A stretch of 64,000 nt of DNA from Marthasterias glacialis (taxonomy: Eukaryota > Echinodermata > Asteroidea > Forcipulatida > Asteriidae), in NCBI GenBank assembly GCA_911728455.2, contig OU452231.1, positions 21,373,106 through 21,437,105 on the forward strand. The letters are read 5' to 3'. Both the position numbers and the translations under genes were made by a program. This document shows positions 24,772 through 35,174 of the stretch, piece after piece (the first letter of the stretch is position 1; each line of letters begins with the position of its first letter). The notes below the pieces were generated by a model, which worked only from the letters and a program-made list of their open reading frames with translations, had not been told where the DNA came from and searched no databases.

Positions 24772-24907
24772 GAATGGTACAGTCTTCCCTCCAACTGTGA
24801 TGAACGCGTGTGTATCTATGGGGATGTTGTATGTGAACCAGCTAGCTGCAATATAGAATGTTATGATTCATATCAACCACCAGGAGAATGTTGTTCAAAA
24901 TGTGAAG
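24772..24907 (+). CDS. Exon encoding part of a von Willebrand C (chordin-type CR) module
   Basis: The acceptor TCATTATACAG ends at 24771 and the donor is AAG|GTAAAT at 24907/24908. The 136-nt exon is open only in the frame starting GAA. It encodes 45 residues, running from EWYSLPSNCDERVCIYGDVV through NIECYDSYQPPGECCSKCE plus one base (donor phase 1). Seven of the cysteines and the terminal GECCxxC are the hallmark of the C-terminal part of a VWC module, an extracellular fold known for binding BMP-type ligands or for matrix assembly. The other two frames contain stops. The module's first cysteines should lie in an upstream exon that I could not locate. It lies upstream of discoidin exons on the same strand, so one secreted or cell-surface protein is likely. 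Confidence 0.82.
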
Positions 24908-25522
24908 GTAAATCAGTTCAACTTGGAAAATTCATTTGAATGAACAACATACATTCCTAACAGGAAGGTACTTGATTGAGTTCTTTCAGTGGTATGTGTG
25001 GTCCCTCAAGTCAAAGGTTAATTTAATCAGTTTGTAAAGGAGAGACAACTGATGATACACAAGTTACAATGTTAATGTGTATTGCACCTTTTATACCAAC
25101 ACTATCATGTATCTTGTGCATGTTGAAGTTGCATTGTTACATTGTATATTGTGTGCAATTTGTAGTTGCATTATCATTGTTATAAAATGAACTGAATTTG
25201 TATTTAAATCATGTGTCACTTTATCTTTTGCGAATTTTGGGTCACATTTTTTATGATTATATTGCAATTTCAATTGGTACTTTATATCATTATTGCTCAG
25301 ATATCCATTATAGTATTTGTCATTTTATTATTTGTCAGTTTCGGTCAAATCTTTTTATCTAGTTCTGTTTATAGTGACACAGTTTCTGTTATTTTGACAG
25401 ATGAGGTGGAGTTGAGTAGAAATGTTGCACTGTTCAATTAACCATTGTAATATTTCTAGATATTCCTCACCATATGCCCATACATAGCTGTCTTTGCTAA
25501 TTGATTACATTTTCTTTTTCAG

Positions 25523-25608
25523 TATATATATCTATTTGCAGCCGCTATGGTGATTTTGGTACAAGGCACTTCCATCAACTATGGTGTCTAATGAAACCAG
25601 ATGCTACT
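25523..25608 (+). CDS. Putative exon between VWC and discoidin exons, unknown fold
   Basis: A pyrimidine-rich acceptor TTTTCTTTTTCAG ends at 25522 and the donor ACT|GTGAGT starts at 25609. The 86 nt join the phase-1 donor of the VWC exon in an open frame of 29 codons (YISICSRYGDFGTRHF, then HQLWCLMKPDAT) and end in phase 0, which matches the next discoidin exons. I do not recognise the sequence as a known domain; two cysteines could pair. A second acceptor TTTGCAG inside it would shift into a stop. Good splice sites and phase compatibility support it; lack of homology weakens it. Confidence 0.5.
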
Positions 25609-26539
25609 GTGAGTTACTACTCCTATTGCAGAATTTAAGTGACTAACTAGAATTTATTTGCTGATGATGAGTAGGCTAATACCAAACTAATAATGGTAAT
25701 AAGATTGTTTTGAAATGCGCTGAAATTAAAAGAAAAACAGCATGATGTAGCAGCTTTGGTGTAAGTCTAGGCCTGTGTTTGCCAAATGATAAAAACTATA
25801 GGGAAGCTCATGACATCTGTTACCAATGAACAGCTGTCAGTTTTTGAAGCGGTTTTACTGTGTCCAAAAAAATATAGAAAATAAAACTAATACAACCAGG
25901 GCCTAATAATAAATGCTGACAGACCAGCTGCATGCTTGGGAGTTTCATTTTGTACCCCACCGTGGATGAACATAAAACATATTTTTTATAAACATTAATT
26001 TCTGCATGCAATATATAGTCTTTTGTTAAGCTCAAGCTCACATTTGATCGAAGGTTGATCAGAGTTATCAAATTTTATACCTATAAGATAGCAAATAAAT
26101 ATAGGTCACTATGTCACACACCAAAGTCTTCCAATATTTTTTATGAAGCATAATATTGGTCTGGGAAAAATTAATTTACATTAATAGCATTACACCAAAA
26201 CAAAAATGCCATGAGCGCCTTCCACTGAGTGTGTGTGCTACAAGTTTAAAAACAAGTCAAGACCAACGACCAACCACCTAATTTTTGCGTTACATTGCAT
26301 GACAGCCCCGGGGTGTGGCACGCATGTAGATTACTCACTCTCGTCCCTCATCAGTGCACCGTAGTTGCAGTCAAATCAGGGATGATGTTCATGAAGTCCC
26401 AGCTTGCACCATCAGTACCAGTAGTCTGAATTACTGAACCCTCTACAAGGCTTTTTTAACATTTGAATATTATCTGGCGCATGGAGGGTCCGAGTGAACT
26501 CTCATCAAAACTTGGTACATGTGTACAAATGCCTTACAT

Positions 26540-26974
26540 GATTCAAGTCCTTCAGACAGGGAGTGACTAAAAAACTGCTCCCAAATCCATCAACGACCTG
26601 TACAATAATATACTTTTAACTCATTTGAAGTTCGCAGGAGATCTTGCCGGTCTTTATTTTGGTATGATTGGACACAATTCCAATTTGCCAAAGAAGCGCA
26701 ATTGAGGATTGCGCACAATAATGGCCTAGTGTATGGGGCAAATACACTAGTGTATTGTGCGTAATCCTTAAAGTGCGCTTCTTGTGCAAATTGGAAATGC
26801 ATTACACAGGCATCGTTGTGGTCATCAGTTCAAAATTTTAGCAAAAAAATAATTGTACCACTATATTGAACGGCAACATCTCCTGTGTACTTCAGGTGAG
26901 TTTAAAGTACATTGTAAAGGTCTGATAGATTTTGGAACAGTTTTTTGTCACTCCCTCTCTGAAGGACTTGAATC
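26540..26974. mobile_element. 435-bp palindromic element abutting a discoidin exon
   Basis: The two arms are diverged reverse complements. GATTCAAGTCCTTCAGACAG (26540) is mirrored by CTCTCTGAAGGACTTGAATC (ends 26974). AATTCCAATTTGCCAAAGAA is mirrored near 26785, with the centre at about 26735-26750 around TAGTGTAT. It has the form of a foldback MITE. No convincing target duplication is visible. Its right edge touches the coding sequence for TWQQVIG of the discoidin domain. Confidence 0.72.
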
Positions 26975-27017
26975 CACCTGGCAACAAGTGATTGGGACAT
27001 CTACATCTTCACCACAA
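26975..27017 (+). CDS. Discoidin (F5/8 type C) exon, 3' part
   Basis: The end of this exon is clear: CCACAA|GTAAGA, donor at 27018. The frame TWQQVIGTSTSSPQ runs in phase 0 into the next exon's TFLGNTDRG, which fits the discoidin pattern of a DGxxW strand followed by FxGNxD. The exon start is uncertain. The same frame stays open back into the palindromic element (CHSLSEGLES before TWQQ), and that stretch loosely resembles the expected YSxDGxTW strand. Either the exon's 5' end was overwritten by the element, or the acceptor lies inside it (AACAG at about 26934-26940, with a poor pyrimidine tract). The earlier half of the domain was not found in the window. Confidence 0.6.
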
Positions 27018-27167
27018 GTAAGATTACATTCAGCAAAGTCCTTGCCAAGATGTATTCCTAGTAAACAGACTAATTTCAATAGAGCTGTATACACAATACT
27101 TTGTCATCATTTATTTACTTTTCAAATGGTTGTTTTTTATCATGTTCTCCTGTATTTTCATTGACAG

Positions 27168-27306
27168 ACATTCCTTGGCAACACTGATAGAGGCACCCCA
27201 GTTACCAACATATTCAAGCAGCCTATTCAAGCACGATACATCCGCATTAAACCAACAGCCTGGAATGAGCACCCATCCCTACGTATTGAGCTCCTTGGCT
27301 GCAGAG
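27168..27306 (+). CDS. Discoidin (F5/8 type C) domain, C-terminal exon
   Basis: The acceptor TTTTCATTGACAG ends at 27167 and the donor GCAGAG|GTAAGTG starts at 27307. Its 139 nt encode 46 residues from TFLGNTDRGTPVTNIFKQPI through ARYIRIKPTAWNEHPSLRIE to LLGCR, ending in phase 1. The FLGN-D, P-ARYIRI-P, and LR-ELLGC blocks are the textbook last third of an F5/8C domain, including the closing cysteine. This extracellular jellyroll binds phospholipids, glycans or collagen-like partners in different family members. The phase-1 end is usual for shuffled extracellular modules. No further exon of this gene was recognised downstream. Together with the VWC exon it suggests a multidomain secreted or membrane protein. 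Confidence 0.88.
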
Positions 27307-27856
27307 GTAAGTGAAATCGCTCAGTGATGTCTGGTGCCATCAGACATCACTAACATCTAATTTATGTTTAATTGAGGCATAACTAACAAAATTTCAATAT
27401 TTATATGTTCTTTATTATCTAAAAGTTACATTTTTTCAATCAATGACTGCAAGACCAAATAAGAAAATTAAGACATATTTCTACGGTGGCAGTGCAAGCT
27501 GACTTAGTGACTTAACATGAGCTCAGCCTGCTGGATATGCCTGATTTGTATGGAACTCACTACCCCCAGTGCACATCATTAATACATTTTGAGCTTGCTG
27601 GTTATGTTGTTTGTACATGCTCAGACTCTATTGTGGTCTGTCCTTTCCTGCATTAAGATCCTGACATTATGTAACAAACAAACAGCATCCATGTCAACAG
27701 ATCATTGGTGTCAATAATGCACAACTTAAAAACAGAGTACTAACCATCAGGCCTCAATCTCGGAGTATAATTTGGTTATGTCACTGTACCTCACTCAACT
27801 CAAAAATTCCAGTGAACTACTGGACCACACCAAAGCTGCTATACTACCTGCAGACA
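27307..27856. other. No feature seen, probably intron
   Basis: AT-rich, no frame or repeat of note. It follows a clear splice donor. Confidence 0.4.
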
Positions 27857-28230
27857 AATAGACTGATTGCGCGACCCATGCCACGCGACCTGTAGTGGGT
27901 ATTAAATGTAAACAAACACAATGTTCTCCATAGAAAAGTGCATTACGGTACATGATGATTGTTGCATTTGTTTATTCGATCCATGCTTTTCTTTCTCGAA
28001 ATCTGTGAAAAATATTCCAAGATTTGTACCAGAGACCTTCAAGTGGCTGAATAAAGCCAGTAAGGACAGTTCCAGCAAGTCTTGCAAATTCTACAAGTTA
28101 CGAATAAATGTGCACAAAGTGTACCAGCGCACGATGGAACATTTACCCCAAACAACCGCAATCACACACTTTTCAACACAAGAATTTCACAGTTTTCAAG
28201 CTGAATGATCCAAAGAAATTGCTTTCCACA
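27857..28230 (-). mobile_element. DNA transposon family X, truncated copy
   Basis: It begins AATAGACTGATTGCGCGAC, the terminal sequence also found at 29140, 29852, 60776 and 61252. The interior (CATGATGATTGTTGC, GAGACCTTCAAGTGGCTGAA, GAACATTTACCCCA) matches the reverse complement of the right half of the 29140-29852 copy. The other half is missing. A 95-codon frame here is only a by-product of the element. Confidence 0.78.
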
Positions 28231-28533
28231 AATGCCACAAATGTGTATATTATGTCCAATTACATGTATTCATTTAAGCTCACAATTACAACCAGGATAG
28301 TCTTGGGCCAATTTATTGCTGTTTCAAACAATATTGTGTAATTTCCCCTTTTTGAGAGAGAGAGAGAGATACATCAAAATAGACTGCTTTAAAGCAACAC
28401 TTTGAATACCAAAGCAAGTAAGCAATAAAGTTGTATTTTTTAGGGGTGACATCCATAGAGGGGGCCTTTAGGTTCTGTAGAAATAATGCTTTAATTGGAG
28501 TCTGTAGAAATGATGCTTTAGTTCATAACAAGT

Positions 28534-29050
28534 ATTGTTTCCATTATACAATTGTTGTCTGCTGTGATGTAGTCCATGCTGTTATGGACACCCGAGGGGG
28601 CAGATGGCACCCGAGGTGAAGCCGAGGGTGCCATCTGCCCCCAGAGGGTGTCCAAAACAGCATGGACCACATATCACAGCAGACAACAATTGTTTTGTTA
28701 TACCATGGTATTATATTGCAGGATTGTTAAAAAGGCCCTTACCGAAGGGCGTGAATTACAATTTTTGTATCAACCAAATCGTATCAACTGGTCTCTATCG
28801 CGAGCATCATATCAAAAGTACAGTAGCGTGCATAGTACCAGTGGTTGCATAGTAACCTCTTTCTCAGGTAGTACTGCTAATGTGGTTGTGCAGATCTATG
28901 GGGACGATGAAATGAATTTTCTGAGGACGATCTAGGTAATGAACCCCGACAACATCACTTTTTTGGGAAGACATGAAATGTTGTATTATGTCACGTGATT
29001 GGTTCTCGACCAATTAAAATTCACAATCTAATACCATGGTATAACAATAG
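28534..29050. mobile_element. Element with a 145-bp perfect-type hairpin and ACCATGG ends
   Basis: 28549-28693 is a long hairpin of about 65 bp per arm. The left arm includes GTCTGCTGTGATGTAGTCCA and GGGGGCAGATGGCACCC; the right arm mirrors them with only three or four mismatches. Just beyond, GTTATACCATGGTAT (28697-28711) is mirrored by ATACCATGGTATAAC at 29031-29045. A TCACGTGATTGG segment lies near the right end. Probably a nested or foldback DNA element; the outer limits are approximate. Confidence 0.65.
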
Positions 29051-29072
29051 AAAATGGAGCCTGAAACATGCC

Positions 29073-29110
29073 GGGTTGGGGTGGGAGTGGGGGGGGGGGG
29101 GGGTAGGGGG
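29073..29110 (+). repeat. G-rich tract with 15 consecutive G
   Basis: Runs GGG, GGGG, GGG, then 15 G (29089-29103), then GGGGG, within 38 bases. It satisfies the usual four-run pattern for a G-quadruplex on the + strand. Confidence 0.9.
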
Positions 29111-29139
29111 TTAGTCAATGCTGCGCATCAAGTAAGAAT

Positions 29140-29852
29140 AATAGACTGATTGCACGACCAATGTTCACATGTCATCACGTGACCTGTAGTGGGTATTATG
29201 TCATCTGAACTGATGGCAAACTACGTGAAAATACATGCTGTGACCGACAGATAACGCAGTTAGTAATCCATCTTATTAAAGTTGTATGTTGTGACATTGA
29301 TTTTAATCACATTACTGTTTCATAAACTACCAGTATTCTACTACAAAAGAGGTTTATTTGGAGTTCTGCACTACCGGCGACGGACGACTACGTATGTAGC
29401 CACCCGCCTGTTAATTTGTTTGTAATGTAGGCCTAAATCACTGTAAAAAAAGAGTAAAGAACGTTGGGAATGTGAGCATTTATACCTAGCCTTGAGACAT
29501 TTCAAAGGAATCACACAGTTTTAGAAAGCCCTTTTTTTTCGATGATTCAGCTTCAAAACTGAAGTTCTTTGGTTGAAAAGTTTGTGCTCGCTGTCATCTG
29601 GCACAAACGTTCCGTCGTGCAACTAGTACTACAACATCGTGGACATTTATATGTTATATGTACAATTTCCAAGACTGTCCTTACTGGTTTTATTCAGCCA
29701 CTCGAAGGTCTCTAGTACAAACTCTAGTTCAAGAATGAAATACCTCGATGGAATAAACATAGGCAACAATCATCATGTACCATACCGCACTTTCCTATGA
29801 AGGACGTCAGGTTTGTCAGGTCACATGACGTGGGTCAGGCAATCGGTCTATT
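29140..29852. mobile_element. DNA transposon family X, complete copy (about 712 bp)
   Basis: The left end AATAGACTGATTGC and right end GCAATCGGTCTATT are inverted repeats. Internally it shares GTGACCTGTAGTGGGTATTA with the 27857 copy, and CCGGCGACGGACGACTA, TAATGTAGGCCTAAATCACT and GTAAAAAAAGAGTAAAGA with the reverse complement of 60776-61252. No transposase. Target duplication not clear. Confidence 0.82.
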
Positions 29853-31689
29853 CACAGGTTTACAACTCACTCTTATGATTTAAAAAAGACACCAGACTCT
29901 TGATAAGTGTTCCTTTTAATATAATATTACTTCAAACTGAAGTAAAACCCTACATTTCACTTTTAACAAAAGAGGGCACCATAACAAAACAATTTTACAT
30001 ACCAATTGCAAGCAATAAAGTTGTGTTTTGAAGGATGAAAGGCTTAAAGGAGCTGTTGGGTTATGTGAAAATAATGTTTTGGCTGGAGTCTGCATAAATT
30101 ATGCTTAATAAAGTTGACAAGTACTGTTTTTTATTTTTTTGTTCATGCCACTTACAAAATCAGAAGATATAGAAAAGTTGGGGAAGGTTTAAAAATCGAA
30201 ATTTTCCTAACAAAAAAGCTGCTTATCCATTATCCATTAGAAGTAAATCATAGGCCTGCAACTCACTCTTAAAATATGGAAAAGGCCCCAGATTCATAAA
30301 ATTATTCTTTTTTGTGTATTATTCCTTCAAACTGACAGAAACTCTAAATTTTCACTTTTCTGTTTGGAGGGGGAAAATTACAACTTTTGATGCAGTACTG
30401 CCTAAAAAAAAATTTAATCCCCCGAACTTTTCTCACCAGTTATGGAAAGACCAATCTTGGCTCTAATCAAATCCAAAAGGAAAATATTCTGAGACCCCTG
30501 GCAAGTTGACTTTTTGACATACAAAAATAGCGTAAAAATAACAATTTCGCAAATTCTAAAAACATGCTTTAAGGCATGTTCTAAAAATAGCATAAGGGTG
30601 ACATTTAAAAGATTTTTAAAAAAATGGAAGTAAGGGCAAGGATGATACTTTGTAATGATATAATTGGTTTTGTGACATATTTTGACATACCTTGGCAACA
30701 TGCCTTTGGGAAAATTTTTATATATTTTTTTTGTAACTTGCTCACGTAGTCCTTTCATTTAAAAAACAATTGTTTTGGCCAAGGACAAAAATATGAAGTA
30801 TTTACGCGGACCCACTCTCAACGATATTTATATCGGCTGAATTCCCAAATAATGAAGGAATTCAGCCAATAGAAAAATTTGTTACAAGCTACATATGAAA
30901 TCAGCTAGCACGTGACTTGTTTTCTATTGGTCGAATTTCTACATATATGTAATATGGAAGTTTAGCCAATAGGAAAACTTGTATGAGCTACATGTGGGAA
31001 TCCAGATGAGAGCAGTTTAGATATCCTGTAAGTTACCCCCAAAAAACATGAGTTTGAAAACTTGAAATACAACCTGGGGCGTGCTTTGGCAACCTCGACC
31101 AGAAACAAGTTGGAGCTTGGGTCATTGGTTTAGCGTTTTAGCGCGTTCTGTTCAATCGCAGTGATGCAATTGTTCCAACGCAGCTGTTTAGGCTTGGTTT
31201 CAAGATGGCTGATTCCACAAACATACAAAAAGTGTTGACAGAATTCTTTTCAATATGAAAAATATTAAAGCATACCAATCCAACAATGTTGAAAAAATTA
31301 CAAAAACTATTAGGGGAAGGCTGCAAAATTAAACTGTGATAATCTGCTCATTAACTTACATTAACTCATCGAGGTCGCCAAAATATGCCCCTGATGTAAG
31401 GTGGATTACAAAGTTGAGGAATTCCCAACATCAAAGATGCATGAATCAGATATGTCCAGAGGACTTCCTAATGCCAAGGCAGATACCACATCCCCAATAT
31501 GATATAAATCAGCTACAATATGAACCCATCTAGAACCAGAAATCATAAACATTTTACAAAACAACATTTAATTGATATTGAGTAAAAAGACTCCCCCAAA
31601 GGTCACAGAAAAAATCACATCACCCCCTATGACTGCACACTATTGATTTTGCCACCCTGACACAAAGGAGCTAGACATTCCAATTGAAT
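29853..31689. other. AT-rich region with diverged internal duplicates
   Basis: 29866-29990 resembles 30245-30370 (CAACTCACTCTTA, CTTCAAACTGA, TTTCACTTTT), and 30005-30130 resembles 28418-28545 (GCAATAAAGTTGT, AATAATGCTTTAATTGGAGT type). Otherwise no frame or gene is seen. 30840-31000 holds small inverted CCAATAG / CTATTGG pairs. Confidence 0.5.
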
Positions 31690-31830
31690 CTACAATCCCG
31701 CCAAAAATGCTTGTGCCACTGTGACAAAAATTCATAAAACTCTCCCCAGTCCCCCCCTCCCCCACTCAATGTTGTTAATCCCAACTGGAGTACAGACCGC
31801 GCAATGAGAGCCAGCACTGATCGGGGGTCG
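31690..31830. repeat. Dispersed direct repeat, copy 1
   Basis: AAAATGCTTGTGCCACTGTG then CCCCACTCAATGTTGTTAAT and CCCAACTGGAGTACAGACCG recur at 32625-32750 in the same order and orientation, with moderate divergence. Family unknown. Confidence 0.8.
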
Positions 31831-32024
31831 AGGAGGCCCAACGAGATATGACCAAGATTGTCTGAAATTTCCTAAGACAAAATTAACAAAAATAAATAAA
31901 AGGCAAAAAGATTTAGAATGTGATGGCTCATTCAACATTTATTGCTTCCAGGGTTAGGCGGAAATAAAAATCAGGGAACCCACGACGATTTGCTGTAGAA
32001 CAGTAGGATAATTGAGAGTCACTC

Positions 32025-32052
32025 TTTTTTTTCTTTTTTTTTTTTTTTTTTT
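32025..32052 (+). repeat. Poly-T run
   Basis: T run broken by a single C at 32033. It could be the A tail of a minus-strand retroposed element, but no body is recognised. Confidence 0.85.
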
Positions 32053-32624
32053 GGGTGGCGATGGTGATTTGTTTTGGTTTTTGGCTTTTTCTGCCAATTT
32101 CCAGAATGAGGGGCTTGAAAACAAAGTGAAGAGGCTTGTGTGTCATTTGTAAAAAGTACTGGACATTTCATGTTGAATACAAACTCTCTTTCGGGAAGTT
32201 AGGTGCTGAAGTGGTAGGGTAAATCGTAACAGTAAACCATTGCCGGTGCACACTACAGTAAAGCTATTATGTGTGTTTGGTTTGTTTTGGGGTGCAAGTA
32301 CAAGACAGCCAAGAATTGTCTTTGTAACACTACAGAGTGAGCAGAAAACATAGGATTAACCCTATCTGGACAGAGCTATGTTTGGGATGGAGACCCCTCC
32401 CCCTGCACATAGTGCTGTTTCATTCATGTCAGCGAGTAAAACATGCATAATTTTTTGTTTGAAACCAAACCATGAAACACCATGCTGACAACTGCCTATG
32501 TTGCTTTTTGTATCAACCATCCACAGCTTTGGTTCACTTCAATGTATTTTCTCTTCTCCATCAAATGACTGTAATTTATCTGTGTCCACCCAACTCCGTG
32601 TAAATAGACTAAGGGAACTTTCAG

Positions 32625-32750
32625 ACAATCCCGACCAAAATGCTTGGGCCACTGTGACAGAAAATCATGAAACTCTCCCCCGTCCCCACTCCCCACTCAA
32701 TGTTGTTAATCCCAACTGGAGTGCAGACCGGGGAACTTGCTCCACTGACC
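32625..32750. repeat. Dispersed direct repeat, copy 2
   Basis: Second copy of the 31690 repeat. Beyond it the flanks differ, so it is a dispersed element and not part of a longer duplication. Confidence 0.8.
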
Positions 32751-33224
32751 ATGCTTTCCACGGCTTTCGCATGGCACCAGCGATAGCAATGCTGTGTAAA
32801 TGCTAGCAGTTTGTGCATCTCCGATGTCCCGCGCATGCGCAGATCTGTCTAGTCTTAGGTGAAGGCGTTTTGTCATAATGAACTGGTATACTTCAACAAT
32901 GAGTGTTGAAAGCGCCCTCTATTGTCAATGTTTTTTGTATTTAATGTAACGCGCAAAGTAACAAGATAAAGACTATCAGCCTGTAAACTATTGGAAACGA
33001 TGCGAATGCTTATATGTCGCACGGATATTACATTCTGCATTGCGTACATCGTGATCGCACTGTGCAAACCCTGACCAAACCCTTACAATTGAAGCTGTAC
33101 TAACTAGATTGGCAGCATCATAATAAAAATGCAGTCTTGAAACAACATGTCCTAAAGATGGGAAAACAAGTATCCAAATAAAATGCTGTCGTTAAACTAG
33201 TGACAGCTCTATAACAGCTCTATG

Positions 33225-33806
33225 AACGAAAATCATAGCTTGTAGTTGGTTATGGTGAGGCTATGTTCTCGAAAGGTTGATAGAAACAGCTGACCATTTG
33301 AGTTATTACGATTACCGATCCCATGGTGCCCGATAGTCTTTGGCCAAGATGCATGATCATTGCCAACACGTGTGTTAAATCTCTGAGACTGATCAGTTTG
33401 TCCTCTCTCGGTAGTATGGTTAATCAAAGGCTTATATCATTGTAAAATTGTTTTTTGACGGGCTCTTCATTCGTCGTTGTGGGGGTGTATGCGCCAATGA
33501 CAGTGAGGTAGGGTTTACTGTTCACTGGCTTCCTGCGTGTGATGAGGCACTCATTTACAGTATGGGGCAAAGTTTCCAACTTGTCGTCAGCAAGCGACAA
33601 TCTCAACACTAGGGCCACACCACGTAATCATTTGTCAGTTGCTGGTATCCAGAGGTGTCCTCTGTCAGCTGTCCACTGTCTGCAAATTGTGTTTCGCAAA
33701 GAGCCGCCATGTCAATGGAGTATCGTTGTAGTTCAAGTCCAATCACTGCTGTCCTTCTGTCGAATGTGCGTTCAATGTTGAGTATGCACACATTCCAGGT
33801 AGCAAT
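33225..33806 (-). pseudogene. RTE-like retrotransposon endonuclease domain fragment, inverted part
   Basis: Minus-strand frames from 33806 read ATWNVCILN, then DRRTAVIGLELQRYSIDMAA, then LCET, a standard start of an apurinic-type endonuclease (the N of TWNV and the E of LCET are catalytic-type positions). The next frame carries LETLPHTVNECLITRRKPV and YTPTTTNEEPVKKQFY. The third carries FNTRVGNDHASWPKTIG, where the expected GDFNAR motif reads SQRFNTR. Three frames are needed, so it is dead. It faces away from the RT fragment that starts about 40 bp to its right. Confidence 0.78.
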
Positions 33807-33844
33807 TATGAGACAACTTCTTATTTTTGTATTTGGACAAACAT

Positions 33845-34480
33845 ATTCCTGCATGGTCAAATTGTTGAAACTGTTGATGACTTCATCTATCTGGGCAGCA
33901 AGATCTCTCATTCCGGACTAAGCGAGCCTGATGTTTTACAAAGACTAGGCCTCACTTCATCAGCTATGAGCAGCTTGAACAGAGTGTGTAAGTTGAGGAC
34001 GCTCAAACTCTCCAGAAAATCTGCAATATACAGGACCTGTATTATCCCAGTCCTCCTCTACGGGTCGGATACATGGACACTTCTCCAGACTAATCTGAGA
34101 AGACTTGAAGCCTTCCACCAATGATCCCAAAGGACCATCCTTAACATCCGATGGTATGATCAAATTACCAATGCAGAGGTCATGCAAAACAACAAACTTG
34201 CCACAATTGGACAGCTAGTTTGTCACTGTAGAGTTGCTCTCTGTGGCCACATCGCCCGCCTTGCTGAAAACACCCCGGCAAAAAAGGCACTCAACATGGC
34301 CATAAACAGCCGAGGCAAAATCCCCCTATCACCTGGATGGTCAAGACCCAGAGGCCGCCCACAAACATCCTGGGTTGAACATCTGGGACCACCCAGCAGG
34401 GTGGACGGGCTGTGGAGCCAGGCTACCAACCGCGGGCGTAGTAAGATCGGAGCAAAGGACCCAGATGTCTATGCGGTAGG
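33845..34480 (+). pseudogene. RTE-like retrotransposon RT C-terminal fragment
   Basis: The + strand reads VETVDDFIYLGSKISHSG, then TCIIPVLLYGSDTWTL, then RRLEAFHQ, an in-frame TGA near 34122, and QRTILNIRWYDQITNAEV, GHIARLAENTPAKKA, SRPRGRPQTSWVEHL. This is the usual order of the thumb and C-terminal region of RTE/CFDP2-type elements. The catalytic RT core is absent. The frame ends at the TGA near 34482 in a GAGTGAGAGAGTGAATGAGT repeat tail (34480-34512), the microsatellite-like 3' end usual for this clade. Confidence 0.82.
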
Positions 34481-34512
34481 GTGAGTGAGAGAGTGAATGA
34501 GTGAGTGGGGGA

Positions 34513-35174
34513 GGGATAACCCGTCAGCCGCGGTTTGCTGACCAGGTTTATATGGAGCAACCAATTTTCAGGTTACCTTTTCTTACCCCTTCCCTGCATT
34601 GGGGAAAGCAGTGACCTCTCTATATAGGGCTGCTCTGACATCTGAAGTGCTGCTGTACCCTCTCCTGCACGGTACTCGAGTTTGATGGCATGCGCATCAA
34701 AATAACCGGGGATGATTTGGACGAAGTGGATACCATGTGCTGGATGGATTGCATCTATGTATTGATTATGATTAAAGCTACATCAACATTCCAAGACTGG
34801 ATTGCTCAAACTGGAATGTGGAGTACCAGCCGTACAGAGGAATGTTCATTACAGATCTAATGCCTAATGTCTAGAACAGAATGTAGACCCCTGATCATGT
34901 CCATGGACAAGAGGCCAGTTCGAATCCAGTAGCAGTGAATGTCTTATAAGTTGTTGACCCTTGTGAAAAGCACTGTATACACAGTACTTTACGCCTATGT
35001 AAAGTTAGTCTTTGTTGGTAAGTCATTGCGTCACACATGTGTGCAGCTGCTGCACACCCTAAGTTTTCACTATTTCCGACTCCAAAGCTGTCACTGGCAT
35101 ATACATGTACATTGTATGTTATTCTACCAAATATAACCAACTTCATTGTACAAAAGCATTGTTTCACACTTAAC
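34513..35174. other. No feature seen
   Basis: Mixed-composition sequence with no gene, tandem repeat or clear inverted repeat that I could support. Confidence 0.35.

Noticed and set aside
27921..28208. 95-codon frame on the + strand as a possible gene
   Set aside because: It lies inside a truncated DNA transposon copy, and the homologous copy at 29140-29852 does not keep the frame.
34182..34484. A 100-codon independent gene on the + strand
   Set aside because: It is the downstream part of the RTE-like RT after an in-frame stop, not a separate gene.
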